A DNA stretch of 64,000 nt, taken from NCBI RefSeq assembly GCF_024296925.1, contig NZ_CP101125.1:250501-314500 (forward strand). The letters run 5' to 3'. The first letter of the stretch is position 1. Every line of letters starts with the position of its first letter. The notes under the pieces were generated by a model, which saw only the letters and a program-made list of their open reading frames with translations, did no database searches and was not told the DNA's origin. Below are positions 53,869 to 62,566 of this stretch, piece by piece. Both the position numbers and the translations under genes were made by a program. This DNA is from Pseudomonas nunensis. GTDB lineage: Bacteria > Pseudomonadota > Gammaproteobacteria > Pseudomonadales > Pseudomonadaceae.

Positions 53869-54824
53869 AATGGCTTGCCCTCCCATTCACCAGTCAGGGT
53901 TTTGAGAAACAGGATAATCAGGTGCTGGTCATCGTCCGAGGGCACACGGCCAAGCTGAAACTTGAACATCACGTCCACCGCCTCCTCGAGGGTTTTCGCC
54001 GAGGCGTCGTGGAAGTACGGCGCGGTCACGGCGACGTTACGCAGGCTCGGGACCTTGAACACGTTGCGGTCCTCTTCATCCTTGGTCACCAGGTAGCGTC
54101 CCAGGTCGCTTTCGACGGGGTTGCCCCGGGCCTTGAAGTAATCCCCCATGACCCCGAATTTCTGGAACATGTTGCCGCCGATGTTCACCCCTTGATGGCA
54201 GGTAATGCAGCCGTAGTCCTTGAAGCGTTGATAACCGTACTTTTCATCGAGGCTGAGAATGTCGGTATTGCCTTGCAGGTACTGATCGAAGCGCGAGTTG
54301 CTGCTGAGCAGCGTGCGCTCGTAGCTGGCCAGGGCATTTTGCACATTGTTCATGCTGACGCCGTCCGCGTAAGCCTTGGCGAATGCGGCTTTATAGGTCG
54401 CGTCGGTGCTCAGCGTCTGCACCACGTGTTCCCAGTTGCTGCCCATTTCGCTGGGGCTCTGCACCACATCGTGGACCTGGGTTTCCAGGGTGTCGGCCCG
54501 TCCATTCCAGAACTGCCGGAAGTTCAACGAGGCGTTGAACACGCTGGGGGTATTGATGGCCACTGGTTGGCCGTTGAAGCCGATGGAGAACGGTTTGTTG
54601 TCGGCGCCGCCGCTTGCCAGTCGATGGCAATCGGCGCACGACAGGCTGTTGCTGACCGACAAACGTGGCTCATTGAATAACTGGCGACCGAGTTCAACCC
54701 GCAAGGGATTCTGCTGCGGCACGGCGGGTAACGGTTTGAGCGGTTCGTCCAGCGGTGCGCCGACGGCGGTCAGGCAGATCGCCAACGCAAACACCGCAAG
54801 GGCAAAGGCAGGTTTAGGCGACAT
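53865..54824 (-). CDS. Di-haem cytochrome c peroxidase family protein
   Basis: A 319-residue periplasmic protein with a signal peptide (MSPKPAFALAVFALAICLTA) and two c-type haem sites, CADCH and CITCH. The segments LFNEPRLSVSNSLSCADCH, FNASLNFRQFWNGRADTLE and KVPSLRNVAVTAPYFHDAS are typical of CcpA/MauG-type proteins. I start it at 54824 because AAGGAA lies at the right distance and the signal peptide begins there; an ATG at 54872 overlaps the upstream stop and is a less likely start. It reduces hydrogen peroxide or oxidises a partner. Its place between two signalling genes suggests redox sensing (inference). Confidence 0.9.
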   Translation of the reverse strand: MSPKPAFALAVFALAICLTAVGAPLDEPLKPLPAVPQQNPLRVELGRQLFNEPRLSVSNSLSCADCHRLASGGADNKPFSIGFNGQPVAINTPSVFNASLNFRQFWNGRADTLETQVHDVVQSPSEMGSNWEHVVQTLSTDATYKAAFAKAYADGVSMNNVQNALASYERTLLSSNSRFDQYLQGNTDILSLDEKYGYQRFKDYGCITCHQGVNIGGNMFQKFGVMGDYFKARGNPVESDLGRYLVTKDEEDRNVFKVPSLRNVAVTAPYFHDASAKTLEEAVDVMFKFQLGRVPSDDDQHLIILFLKTLTGEWEGKPL

Positions 54825-54868
54825 CGGGTGATTCCTTGGCGGTTGGCCTGCGTGTCGTTGCGTACTGC

Positions 54869-56743
54869 TCATGCCTGGGCTGAAGGCAGGGGTTTTACCG
54901 ACATCAGATAATGTGCGAACGCATCCGGCGCCACGGCTTTGCTGAAGTAATAACCCTGGCCTTCCTCGCAGTGGTGGGCCTTGAGGAAATCCAGTTGTTC
55001 AAGGGTTTCGATGCCTTCGGCGATGACTGTCAGCTTGAGGCTCTTGCCCAGGCTGATAATCGCGCTGACCAGCGCAGCATCGCTGCTGTCCCGGCTCAAG
55101 CCGCGAATGAATGACTGGTCGATTTTCAGCACATCGATGGGAAACCTGCGCAGGTAACTCAGGCTGGAATAACCCGTGCCGAAGTCATCGATTGCCAGGC
55201 GCACGCCCAAGGCCTTGATCCGGTTCAGGGCGGTCACGGTAGCATCGACGTTCTGCATCAATACGCCTTCGGTGATCTCCAGCTCCAGCAGCGTCGGTTC
55301 CATGCCGGTCTGCTTGAGAATCAGTTCGATGCTCTCGACAAAGTCGCGCTGGCGAAAGTCGATGGCCGAGACGTTGACCGAGATGCAGATATCCGGCAGC
55401 CCGGCGGTTTTCCAGATGCACGCCTGACGACAGGCCTGTGCCATCACCCATTTGGTCAACGGCACAATCAAGCCGCTGTCTTCGGCGACCGCGATGAAAT
55501 CCGAGGGATAGACCCAACCTTGTCCGGGTTTTTTCCAGCGGATCAACGCCTCGGCGCCGACCACCTGGCCATTGCTCAAGTCCAGCTTCGGTTGGTAGTG
55601 CAGAACAAATTCGTTGCGCTCCAGGGCCAGGCGAATACCCGACTCAATGCTCTGCTGCTCCCGGGCGCGCTGGTTCATTTCATCGATGAAAAAGCTGAAA
55701 TCGTTGGGGCCGTTTTCCTTGACGTTGCGCATCGCGGTTTCGGCTTTCTTGATCAGCACGATGGCGTCGAGGCCGTCCTCGGGATAGATGCTGATCCCCA
55801 GGCTGGCGGTCACGCTCAGGTCGTGGCCGGCAATGTGTTGCGGCGCGCGGATGGCATTCAAGAGTTTTTCGGCGATGCCCTTGGTCTGTTGCGGGTGACG
55901 GATATCGGCGAGGATCACCACGAACTCGTCGGAGCCATAACGAAACACCGAGTCGGATTCGCGCACCGTGGCCACCAGGCTTTGCCCGACGCGTTTGAGC
56001 ATTTCGTCGCCGGCCGGATGTCCCAGCGCATTGTTGATGCGCTTGAAGCGGTCCAGCCCGAGAAACATCACCGCCAGTTGTTTGTCGTGGCGCCGGGACA
56101 AGGCCAGCGACTGGTTGAGGCGATCGCCGAGCAAGGTGCTGTTGGGCAACTCGGTGAGAATGTCGTATTGCAGCAAGTGCGAGACCTTGAGCAACTCATG
56201 CACCCGTGCCTCGATGGTCTGCTCGAGGCTCAGCACTTTCATCGCCGCGTCCTGGGCCATCTGCCATTTCCAGGTCAGGGCACTGGCCATCTGGCGGATT
56301 TCCAGGCTGTCGAACGGTTTTTTCAGCACCAGCAACTGATCGCCGAATTCCAGTCGTTCGGCCATGGCTTCCCAGCTGTAATCCGAATACGCGGTGCACA
56401 GGGCGATTTGCAGGCTGGGGTCGGCCTTCCACAACTCTTCAATAGTCTCCAGCCCGTCCCAGCCCGGCGGCATGCGCATGTCGGTGAACGCCAGGGCATA
56501 CGGGCGACCTTCGGCCCGGGCGCGCTTGACCAGTTCCAGGGCTTCCCGGCCCTGGTACGCAGAGTCGAGCTCAAAGGTCAGCCGGTCCGGTTGCTGGGTG
56601 CCGAACAACGCTTCTTCGGTGCCTGCCAGGGACTGTTCCGCTTCCGCGTCGGGGTCGAGAATTTTGCGGAAGTCCAGATGGATCGACGGCGTGTCGTCAA
56701 TGATAAGGATGCGCCGGTTGGTCCGCACGAAGGGGGTCTTCAT
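54869..56743 (-). CDS. Receiver-GGDEF-EAL protein with a GSDEF variant and an intact EAL site
   Basis: A 624-residue cytoplasmic protein. Residues 1-160 are a receiver domain ([14 protein letters not shown], Asp in LAFTDMRMPPGWDG, ILKKPFDS-like VLKKPFDS). Residues about 185-345 are GGDEF, where the signature reads YGSDEF (Ser271 in place of the second Gly) and an RESD inhibitory site lies just before it. Residues about 355-620 are EAL with all main positions kept: GAEALIRW, SVNVSAIDF, LELEITEG, IDDFGTGYSS, LKIDQSFI, AEGIET. It should degrade c-di-GMP; the cyclase activity is uncertain. It overlaps the PAS-GGDEF-EAL gene by four bases. Confidence 0.9.
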   Translation of the reverse strand: MKTPFVRTNRRILIIDDTPSIHLDFRKILDPDAEAEQSLAGTEEALFGTQQPDRLTFELDSAYQGREALELVKRARAEGRPYALAFTDMRMPPGWDGLETIEELWKADPSLQIALCTAYSDYSWEAMAERLEFGDQLLVLKKPFDSLEIRQMASALTWKWQMAQDAAMKVLSLEQTIEARVHELLKVSHLLQYDILTELPNSTLLGDRLNQSLALSRRHDKQLAVMFLGLDRFKRINNALGHPAGDEMLKRVGQSLVATVRESDSVFRYGSDEFVVILADIRHPQQTKGIAEKLLNAIRAPQHIAGHDLSVTASLGISIYPEDGLDAIVLIKKAETAMRNVKENGPNDFSFFIDEMNQRAREQQSIESGIRLALERNEFVLHYQPKLDLSNGQVVGAEALIRWKKPGQGWVYPSDFIAVAEDSGLIVPLTKWVMAQACRQACIWKTAGLPDICISVNVSAIDFRQRDFVESIELILKQTGMEPTLLELEITEGVLMQNVDATVTALNRIKALGVRLAIDDFGTGYSSLSYLRRFPIDVLKIDQSFIRGLSRDSSDAALVSAIISLGKSLKLTVIAEGIETLEQLDFLKAHHCEEGQGYYFSKAVAPDAFAHYLMSVKPLPSAQA

Positions 56744-59040
56744 CCGTTTTCCTCCGTGGAACGCGGCGGGCTACCCAGGCTTGGGTCATTTTCGCCTGCC
56801 GGGGGCACGATGCTCCCGGCCTTCAGCAGTTCGGCGGCTTGTTGGCTGCTGACCGCTTTACTGAAAAAATACCCTTGGGCATTCATCGGCGAACCTGTGG
56901 CCATCAGCGAACTGCGTTGCTCTTGGGTTTCGACACCTTCGGCAATGATTCCGATCCCTACGTCACGGGCGAAATTAATAATGGCGCGCAAGGTGTTCGC
57001 GCTCGCCGGATCCTGCGCGGCGGTATCGATGAAAGCCTGGGCGAGTTTCAGGTGATTGACCTGATAGGTCTTGAGGTAATCGAATGAAGAATATTCAGTG
57101 CCGAAATCATCGATGGCGATCTTCACCCCTAGCTCCCGCAGGCGCGGCAGCACATCGTTGTGGGTCCATTTGGTCTGTGCCAGGGTCGCCTCGGTGACGT
57201 CAAAACGCAGGTCCCAGGGGCACAGTTCCCAGCGCGCGGTAGTGCGCAGCACGTCATAGATCAGTTCGGGGCCGCTCTTGAGCTGGGCCAGGGACAGCTT
57301 GATCGCAATCACCGGCGGCGCCATGCCTTCGTCGCGCCACTGGCGCATCTGCCGACAGGCTTGGTCCAGCACCCAGTGACCAAGGGCGACGATGGTCCCG
57401 GTTTTTTCCGCCGCCGGCAGGAACGCCGGGCCTTCAAGCACGCCACGGGTAGGGTGGTTCCAGGTGACCTGGGCTTCCATGCCGAGGATCTTGCCGGTGC
57501 TCAGGTCCACTTCCGGCCAGTAATGCAGTTCGAGTTCTTCATGTTCGATGGCGGATTTCAGGTCGCTGGCGATGGTCATGCGCTCGACCACTTCCTGATT
57601 GATCTCCTCGGAATGGAAATGGTACTGGTTGCGGCCCTGCTCCTTGGAGCGATAGAGCGCCATGTCGGCCTGGGTCAGCAGGGCGTCGGCGCTGAGGATG
57701 TCCGGGGTGCAACTGCTGATGCCGATACTCACCGAGGCCCGTACATCGTTGCCGCCCAGGGAGTAGGGCAGCACCAGCGAATCGCGAACCTTGGCCGCCA
57801 GTGCCGCAGATTGGGTCGGGTCGCTGACATCCAGCTGCAAAATGGCGAATTCGTCACCACCGAGGCGCGCGACCACATCGTTTTCACGTACGCAGGCTTT
57901 GATCCGCCGGGCGACTTCCTGCAGCAACTGGTCGCCCACCGGGTGGCCGAGGGTGTCGTTGATGCGTTTGAAGTGATCCAGGTCCAGGTAAAAAATCGCG
58001 AACGCGTTGGCGCCACGCCGATTGGCCGCGTACGCCTGGTGCAGCCGTTCGATCAGGGTGGCGCGGTTGGCCAGCCCGGTCAGCCCGTCGGTGCGGGCCA
58101 GCAGGGCGATTTTCTCTTCAGCCAGCCTGCGTTCGGTGATGTCGAGGATGATGCCTTCGACTTCCAGCAACCGGCCTTCGGCGTCACGCACCGGGATGTA
58201 GCGGTTTTCGACCCAGCGCCAAGCGCCGTCGCCGGTGCGCATACGGAACTCGATGGACGCGCCCTCGGCATGCCGGTCCAGCACGCGTTCCATGGCGTCG
58301 TCGACTTTGGACAGATCGTCCGGGTGAATCAGCTCTTTGGACCAATTGGCCGACGCCACCAGTTTGGCTGCGGTGTGCCCGTATTTGGTGATGTTGTGGG
58401 AGATGTACATCAGCGGGAACGACGGTTCGCCGCGCAGGCGATACAGAATCGTCGGGCTGTTCTGCACGATGATGTTGGCGTCGGACAGTTCCCGGGTGCG
58501 TTCTTCCACGGCTTGTTCGAGCAGGGACATCTTCAGCGCTGCGTCTTCGGTCATCTGCCATTTGGCGGTGAGCGCACTGGCCATCTGACGAATTTCGATG
58601 GCATCGAAGGGTTTTTTCAGGATCAGCAGGCGATCACCCAGCTCCAGGCGTTCGTCGATGTCTTCCCACGAATAGTCGGAATAAGCCGTGCACAGCGCGA
58701 CTTGCAGCTTGGGATCGACCTGCCACAGCCGTTCGATGGTTTCCAGCCCGTCCCAGCCTGGCGGCATGCGCATGTCGATGAAGGCCATGGCGTAGGGCAT
58801 GTCGTTGGCCAGCGCCGTCTCGACCTTGTTCAGCGCTTCCAGGCCCTGAAAAGCCGATTCAAGGGTAAAGCTTTGCAAAGTAATAGCTGCCGTCGATCCG
58901 AAAAGGGCTCGTTCGGTGCTGTCCAGATCGTCGTCCTCGATAGTCTGAGGGCTGAGGATCTTCGCAAAATCCTGATGGATCGAGGCAGTATCGTCGACGA
59001 TGAGGATGCGCCGGTTCGTCCGTGCAAGCAGCGCATTCAT
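56740..59040 (-). CDS. Receiver-PAS-GGDEF-EAL protein with intact GGDEF and degenerate EAL
   Basis: About 766 residues. In order: receiver (ILIVDDTASIHQDF, MAFIDMRMPPGWDG), PAS/PAC (about 190-305, including EGIILDITERR), GGDEF and EAL. The GGDEF site is intact (RLGGDEFAIL, about residue 394-398, with a REND inhibitory site). The EAL domain has lost key residues: EAQ for EAL, KLS for the NxS metal-binding Asn, FDVTEA for LEITES, and LKLAQ for LKIDQ. It therefore probably makes c-di-GMP but cannot cut it. I start at the ATG at 59040, coupled to a short upstream frame; an ATG two codons earlier (59046) is also possible. Confidence 0.88.
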   Translation of the reverse strand: MNALLARTNRRILIVDDTASIHQDFAKILSPQTIEDDDLDSTERALFGSTAAITLQSFTLESAFQGLEALNKVETALANDMPYAMAFIDMRMPPGWDGLETIERLWQVDPKLQVALCTAYSDYSWEDIDERLELGDRLLILKKPFDAIEIRQMASALTAKWQMTEDAALKMSLLEQAVEERTRELSDANIIVQNSPTILYRLRGEPSFPLMYISHNITKYGHTAAKLVASANWSKELIHPDDLSKVDDAMERVLDRHAEGASIEFRMRTGDGAWRWVENRYIPVRDAEGRLLEVEGIILDITERRLAEEKIALLARTDGLTGLANRATLIERLHQAYAANRRGANAFAIFYLDLDHFKRINDTLGHPVGDQLLQEVARRIKACVRENDVVARLGGDEFAILQLDVSDPTQSAALAAKVRDSLVLPYSLGGNDVRASVSIGISSCTPDILSADALLTQADMALYRSKEQGRNQYHFHSEEINQEVVERMTIASDLKSAIEHEELELHYWPEVDLSTGKILGMEAQVTWNHPTRGVLEGPAFLPAAEKTGTIVALGHWVLDQACRQMRQWRDEGMAPPVIAIKLSLAQLKSGPELIYDVLRTTARWELCPWDLRFDVTEATLAQTKWTHNDVLPRLRELGVKIAIDDFGTEYSSFDYLKTYQVNHLKLAQAFIDTAAQDPASANTLRAIINFARDVGIGIIAEGVETQEQRSSLMATGSPMNAQGYFFSKAVSSQQAAELLKAGSIVPPAGENDPSLGSPPRSTEENG

Positions 59041-59084
59041 AGGCATCCGCCCGGGGCGACAGCGATTCGAAACGGTCTGTTCAT
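59037..59084 (-). CDS. Possible 15-residue leader peptide coupled to the PAS-GGDEF-EAL gene
   Basis: A short frame MNRPFRIAVAPGGCL has AAAGGA eight bases before its ATG, a much better ribosome site than either start of the downstream gene. Its TGA overlaps the ATG at 59040 (ATGA). This suggests that translation of the large protein is started by coupling from the leader. It could be coincidence. Confidence 0.4.
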   Translation of the reverse strand: MNRPFRIAVAPGGCL

Positions 59085-59304
59085 AGGGGCATCCTTTCCC
59101 TGATCACCTGGCCGAACGGTCACAGAATGTGGATCCGAGTGACCTGAGCATAGCCCCCTTGTCTGGAGTTCGCTCGGGTGTGTGGAATGAATGAGTTGCC
59201 GGCAATGTCTGAAAATCATCTAGCCTGTAGATCAGGCTCCGGCAAGAGTGGACGTTTGTCGTCGCCTGCCACAACGTTGGACACGTTTCACTCGAGGTGA
59301 CGCC

Positions 59305-60666
59305 ATGGAAGAGCAACTCCCTACGACTTTGACCGATAAACCCAAGGTGTTGCTGGTCGACGACGAGGAATCAATCCTCAGCAGCCTGCGTCGTCTGTTG
59401 CGCGGCCAGCCCTACGACGTACTGTTGGCCACCAGCGGGGCCCAAGCCCTGGAAATCATGGCGCAACAGCCCATCGATCTGGTGATGAGCGACGCACGCA
59501 TGCCCAATATGGATGGCGCCACGTTGTTGGCCCATATCCATCAGCTCTACCCGACGACCACGCGCATCCTGCTGACGGGGTACGCAGACCTGCCGACGAT
59601 CATCAAGGCGATCAACGACGGGCAGATCCACCGTTACATCAGCAAACCCTGGAATGACGAAGAACTGCAGCTGACCTTGCGCCAAGCCCTGGAGCATCAT
59701 CATTCCGAGCTGGAACGCCGGCGCCTGGTGCAATTGACCCGCCAGCAGAACGACCAGTTGAAAACCCTTAATACGACCCTGGAAAAACACGTCGCGGCGC
59801 GCACCTCCGAGTTGCAACAGACCGCCGACATGCTCGACCTGGCGTATGAGGAGCTCAAACACAGTTACGTCACCGGCACCGAAGTGTTCTCGTTGCTGGC
59901 CAACCTGCGCCTGCCGCCGGCCAAGCAGACCAACCGCCAGATCATCGAACTGGTGCGGGTGTACTGCAAACTTCACGGCCTGGACGAGGGCACCAGCCGC
60001 GACCTGACCATGGCCGCCGCGCTGTACAACATCGGCAAGTTGAGCTGGACCGACAGCATGATGATCACGCCGTCGGACATGCTGCATCACATTGATCGCG
60101 ACCGCTATCGCGAGTATCCGAAGCAGAGCGAGTCGCTGCTGATGACCCTCGACCCTATGAAGGACGCCGCCCGCCTGATCCTGCACCACCAGGAACGCTG
60201 GGACGGCAGCGGTTTCCCGGACCGGCTCAAGGGCGAGGCGATTCCGTTTGGTTCGCGGTTGCTGAAACTGGCGGTGGATTTCATCGAATTGCAGCGCGGG
60301 CTGATCCTCGAACGGCAAATGAACAGCGACGAAGCGCTGGTGTATATCCGCAACTACGCCGGGCGGCTCTACGATCCCGAGCTGGTCGAGGATTTCATTC
60401 AGGTGTGCGCCGCGTACCTCAGCGATGTGACCCTGGCCGACCCGTCGGTCAAAGTGCTGACCACTCGTGACCTGGCGCCGGGCATGATCCTGGCGCGCAA
60501 CCTCAACGCCGACAACGGCATGCTGCTGCTCAATGCCGGCAAGGTGTTGAACGCACCGTTGGTGGACAAGCTGATTGCGTTTGAAACCATGGAAGGGGCG
60601 AAATACAGCGTGTTTGTGAAAGTCCCCGAGGAAGTGGAAGCGCTGCTGGAGCGCGCAACCTCATAG
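59305..60666 (+). CDS. Receiver-HD-GYP-like response regulator with a degenerate catalytic site
   Basis: A 453-residue cytoplasmic protein. Residues 10-130 are a receiver domain (VLLVDDEESI, phospho-acceptor Asp63 in VMSDARMPNMDG, ISKPWND). A helical linker follows, then an HD-GYP-like domain at about 200-380. The HD motif itself reads ALYNIGKLSW: Tyr241-Asn242 replace His-Asp, and the early metal-binding His is also missing. HHQERWDGSGFPDRLKG keeps the second half (GFP instead of GYP). The start ATG at 59305 has GAGGTGA upstream. It is divergent from the GGDEF-EAL operon. It probably acts by protein contact or c-di-GMP binding rather than hydrolysis. Confidence 0.88.
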   Translation: MEEQLPTTLTDKPKVLLVDDEESILSSLRRLLRGQPYDVLLATSGAQALEIMAQQPIDLVMSDARMPNMDGATLLAHIHQLYPTTTRILLTGYADLPTIIKAINDGQIHRYISKPWNDEELQLTLRQALEHHHSELERRRLVQLTRQQNDQLKTLNTTLEKHVAARTSELQQTADMLDLAYEELKHSYVTGTEVFSLLANLRLPPAKQTNRQIIELVRVYCKLHGLDEGTSRDLTMAAALYNIGKLSWTDSMMITPSDMLHHIDRDRYREYPKQSESLLMTLDPMKDAARLILHHQERWDGSGFPDRLKGEAIPFGSRLLKLAVDFIELQRGLILERQMNSDEALVYIRNYAGRLYDPELVEDFIQVCAAYLSDVTLADPSVKVLTTRDLAPGMILARNLNADNGMLLLNAGKVLNAPLVDKLIAFETMEGAKYSVFVKVPEEVEALLERATS

Positions 60667-60702
60667 CCGCTGCGGCACCGCTTTCATATCAAACACCGAA
60701 CC

Positions 60703-60797
60703 TGTGGCGAGGGAGCTTGCTCCCGCTGGACTGCGCAGCAGTCCCCGCTTTTTTGGGGCCGCTTCGCAGCCCAGCGGGAGCAAGCTCCCTCGCCACA
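60703..60797. repeat. REP pair, GTGGCGAGGG class, plus a partial REP of the other class
   Basis: TGTGGCGAGGGAGCTTGCTC and its inverted partner. The next bases (60798-60819) read GCAAGCCTGGCTCCTACAGG, half of a copy from the GTAGGAGC class joined directly on. Confidence 0.86.
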
Positions 60798-60857
60798 GGC
60801 AAGCCTGGCTCCTACAGGTTATTCTTATGGCCTTTTGACTAAGGCCAACTTCGATCC

Positions 60858-61280
60858 ATGTCTACTTCCCCCCGCATCATCCACATCGCCGCCGCCCTGT
60901 TGATCGGCCCCGACGGCCGCACTCTGCTGGTCCGCAAACGCGGCACCGAAGCCTTCATGCAACCCGGCGGCAAGATCGAAGCCCATGAGCAACCGGTCCA
61001 CGCCCTGGCCCGCGAACTGGAAGAAGAACTGGGCCTGGTCATCGACCTGACGCAAGCCACGTTTCTGGGCCAGTTCTCGGCACCGGCCGCCAACGAACCG
61101 GGTTTTGTCGTCCAGGCCGAACTGTTTCTGCTGAACATCGACGCAAACGTCACCCCGGCGGCGGAGATCGAAGAAGTACGCTGGATCGACCCGGCCACTA
61201 ACGGCCATCTCACGCTGGCGCCATTGACACGGGACGTGATCCTGCCGTTTTATCGAGCCTCGCTGACCGCGATCGCCTGA
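60858..61280 (+). CDS. Nudix hydrolase
   Basis: A 140-residue cytoplasmic pyrophosphohydrolase. The Nudix box is complete (GKIEAHEQPVHALARELEEELGL, residues about 38-60, in the form GX5EX7REUXEEXGU). MQPGGKIE precedes it. Typical substrates are nucleoside diphosphates linked to another group; this one cannot be specified. It starts a tight group with the LysE-type exporter and the GNAT gene. Confidence 0.9.
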   Translation: MSTSPRIIHIAAALLIGPDGRTLLVRKRGTEAFMQPGGKIEAHEQPVHALARELEEELGLVIDLTQATFLGQFSAPAANEPGFVVQAELFLLNIDANVTPAAEIEEVRWIDPATNGHLTLAPLTRDVILPFYRASLTAIA

Positions 61281-61305
61281 TCAACACCGGACCAAGGACT
61301 GCCCC

Positions 61306-61944
61306 ATGATTCCGCTTCAAGACTTGCTGATCTTCGCCGCCGCCGCGTTGCTGATGGTACTGACGCCGGGGCCGAACATGATCTACCTGATCTCCCGTTC
61401 GATCTGCCAGGGGCGTAAAGCCGGGGTGACCTCGTTGCTCGGCGTGGTGGCGGGATTTTTCGTGCATCTGTTCGCCGCCGCCGCTGGTTTGACTGCGGTG
61501 TTCCTGGCGGTGCCGATGGCGTATGAAGTGTTGAAATGGGCCGGCGCGCTGTACTTGGTGTGGCTGGCCTGGCAAGCGGTCAAACCCGGCGCGCGCTCAC
61601 CGTTCGAAGCACAGCAGTTGCCGCCGGACTCGTCGCGCAAACTGATCACCATGGGTTTTCTCACCAGCGCCTTGAACCCGAAGATTGCGGTGTTCTACCT
61701 GTCGGTGTTTCCGCAGTTCATCAGTCCGGAACATGGTTCGGTGTTTACCCAGAGCATCATCCTCGGCCTGACCCAGATCAGCGTGAGTTTTTGCGTCAAT
61801 CTGCTGATTGCGCTGTTCGCTGCCGGCATTGCGTCGTGGTTCGTCAGCAACCCGACCTGGCTGGCGGTGCAACGCTACTTCATGGGTTTCGTGCTGTCGG
61901 CCTTGGCGGTGCGGCTGATGCTTGAACAGCGCAAGGCGGCGTGA
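61306..61944 (+). CDS. LysE/RhtB family amino acid exporter
   Basis: A 212-residue inner-membrane protein with six hydrophobic helices. The family motif LTPGPNMIYLISRSICQG lies after the first helix, followed by GVVAGFFVHLFAAAAGLTAV and FLTSALNPKIAVFYLSVFPQFI. Members export amino acids or homoserine lactones. The downstream GNAT ATG lies two bases after its stop codon, so the two are co-translated. Confidence 0.9.
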   Translation: MIPLQDLLIFAAAALLMVLTPGPNMIYLISRSICQGRKAGVTSLLGVVAGFFVHLFAAAAGLTAVFLAVPMAYEVLKWAGALYLVWLAWQAVKPGARSPFEAQQLPPDSSRKLITMGFLTSALNPKIAVFYLSVFPQFISPEHGSVFTQSIILGLTQISVSFCVNLLIALFAAGIASWFVSNPTWLAVQRYFMGFVLSALAVRLMLEQRKAA

Positions 61945-61946
61945 CC

Positions 61947-62444
61947 ATGTGGATCGAACGCCTGGATGCCAGCCATGCCCTGGACTATCGGGAACTGATG
62001 CTCGAAGCCTACGACCGGCATCCGCAAGCCTTCACCTCCAGCGTGCGCGAACGTGCCGCGATGCCGCTGGGCTGGTGGGAATCACGATTGACCAGCAAGC
62101 TCGATGTAGTGTTCGGCGGATTCGTGGAGGGCAAGTTGTCGGGCATCGTCGGCCTGGCCTTCGAACCCCGGGAAAAGGCTCGGCATAAGGCGACGCTGTT
62201 TGGCATGTACGTGTCTGGTCAGGTTCGTCAGTGCGGACTCGGTTTTGAATTGGTCCAGGCAGCGCTGACGGAAGCGCAAAACCATCCGGGGCTGAAACTG
62301 ATTCAGCTGACAGTTACGGCTGGCAATGACGCAGCGTTCAAGCTGTATCAGCGCTGCGGTTTCATCCAGTTCGGCCTGGAGCCTTTGGCCGTGCGGGTCG
62401 GCGAAGACTACTTCGACAAAATCCACATGTGGCGCGAGATCTAA
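61947..62444 (+). CDS. GNAT family N-acetyltransferase
   Basis: A 165-residue enzyme with the GNAT layout: N-terminal strand MWIERLDASHALDYRELM, then acetyl-CoA loop GMYVSGQVRQCGLGFELVQA near residue 90-110, and the C-terminal LYQRCGFIQFG motif. The acyl acceptor cannot be predicted. An in-frame GTG at 61941 is a less likely start than the ATG at 61947. Confidence 0.88.
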   Translation: MWIERLDASHALDYRELMLEAYDRHPQAFTSSVRERAAMPLGWWESRLTSKLDVVFGGFVEGKLSGIVGLAFEPREKARHKATLFGMYVSGQVRQCGLGFELVQAALTEAQNHPGLKLIQLTVTAGNDAAFKLYQRCGFIQFGLEPLAVRVGEDYFDKIHMWREI

Positions 62445-62461
62445 GGGGCGCTGAGATCCCC

Positions 62462-62550
62462 TGTGGGAGCGGGCTTGCTCGCGAAGGCGGTGTGTCAGCT
62501 ACACAAATGTCGACTGACACTCCCTCTTCGCGAGCAAGCCCGCTCCCACA
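62462..62550. repeat. REP pair, GTGGGAGCGGGC class
   Basis: TGTGGGAGCGGGCTTGCTCG and inverted partner lie between the convergent GNAT and metR genes. Confidence 0.88.
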
Positions 62551-62566
62551 GTTGATTGCATTCCAA

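Noticed and set aside
59222..59238. Dyad AGCCTG-TAGAT-CAGGCT in the divergent region of the signalling cluster
   Set aside because: Only six bases per arm and no second copy; too weak to call an operator.
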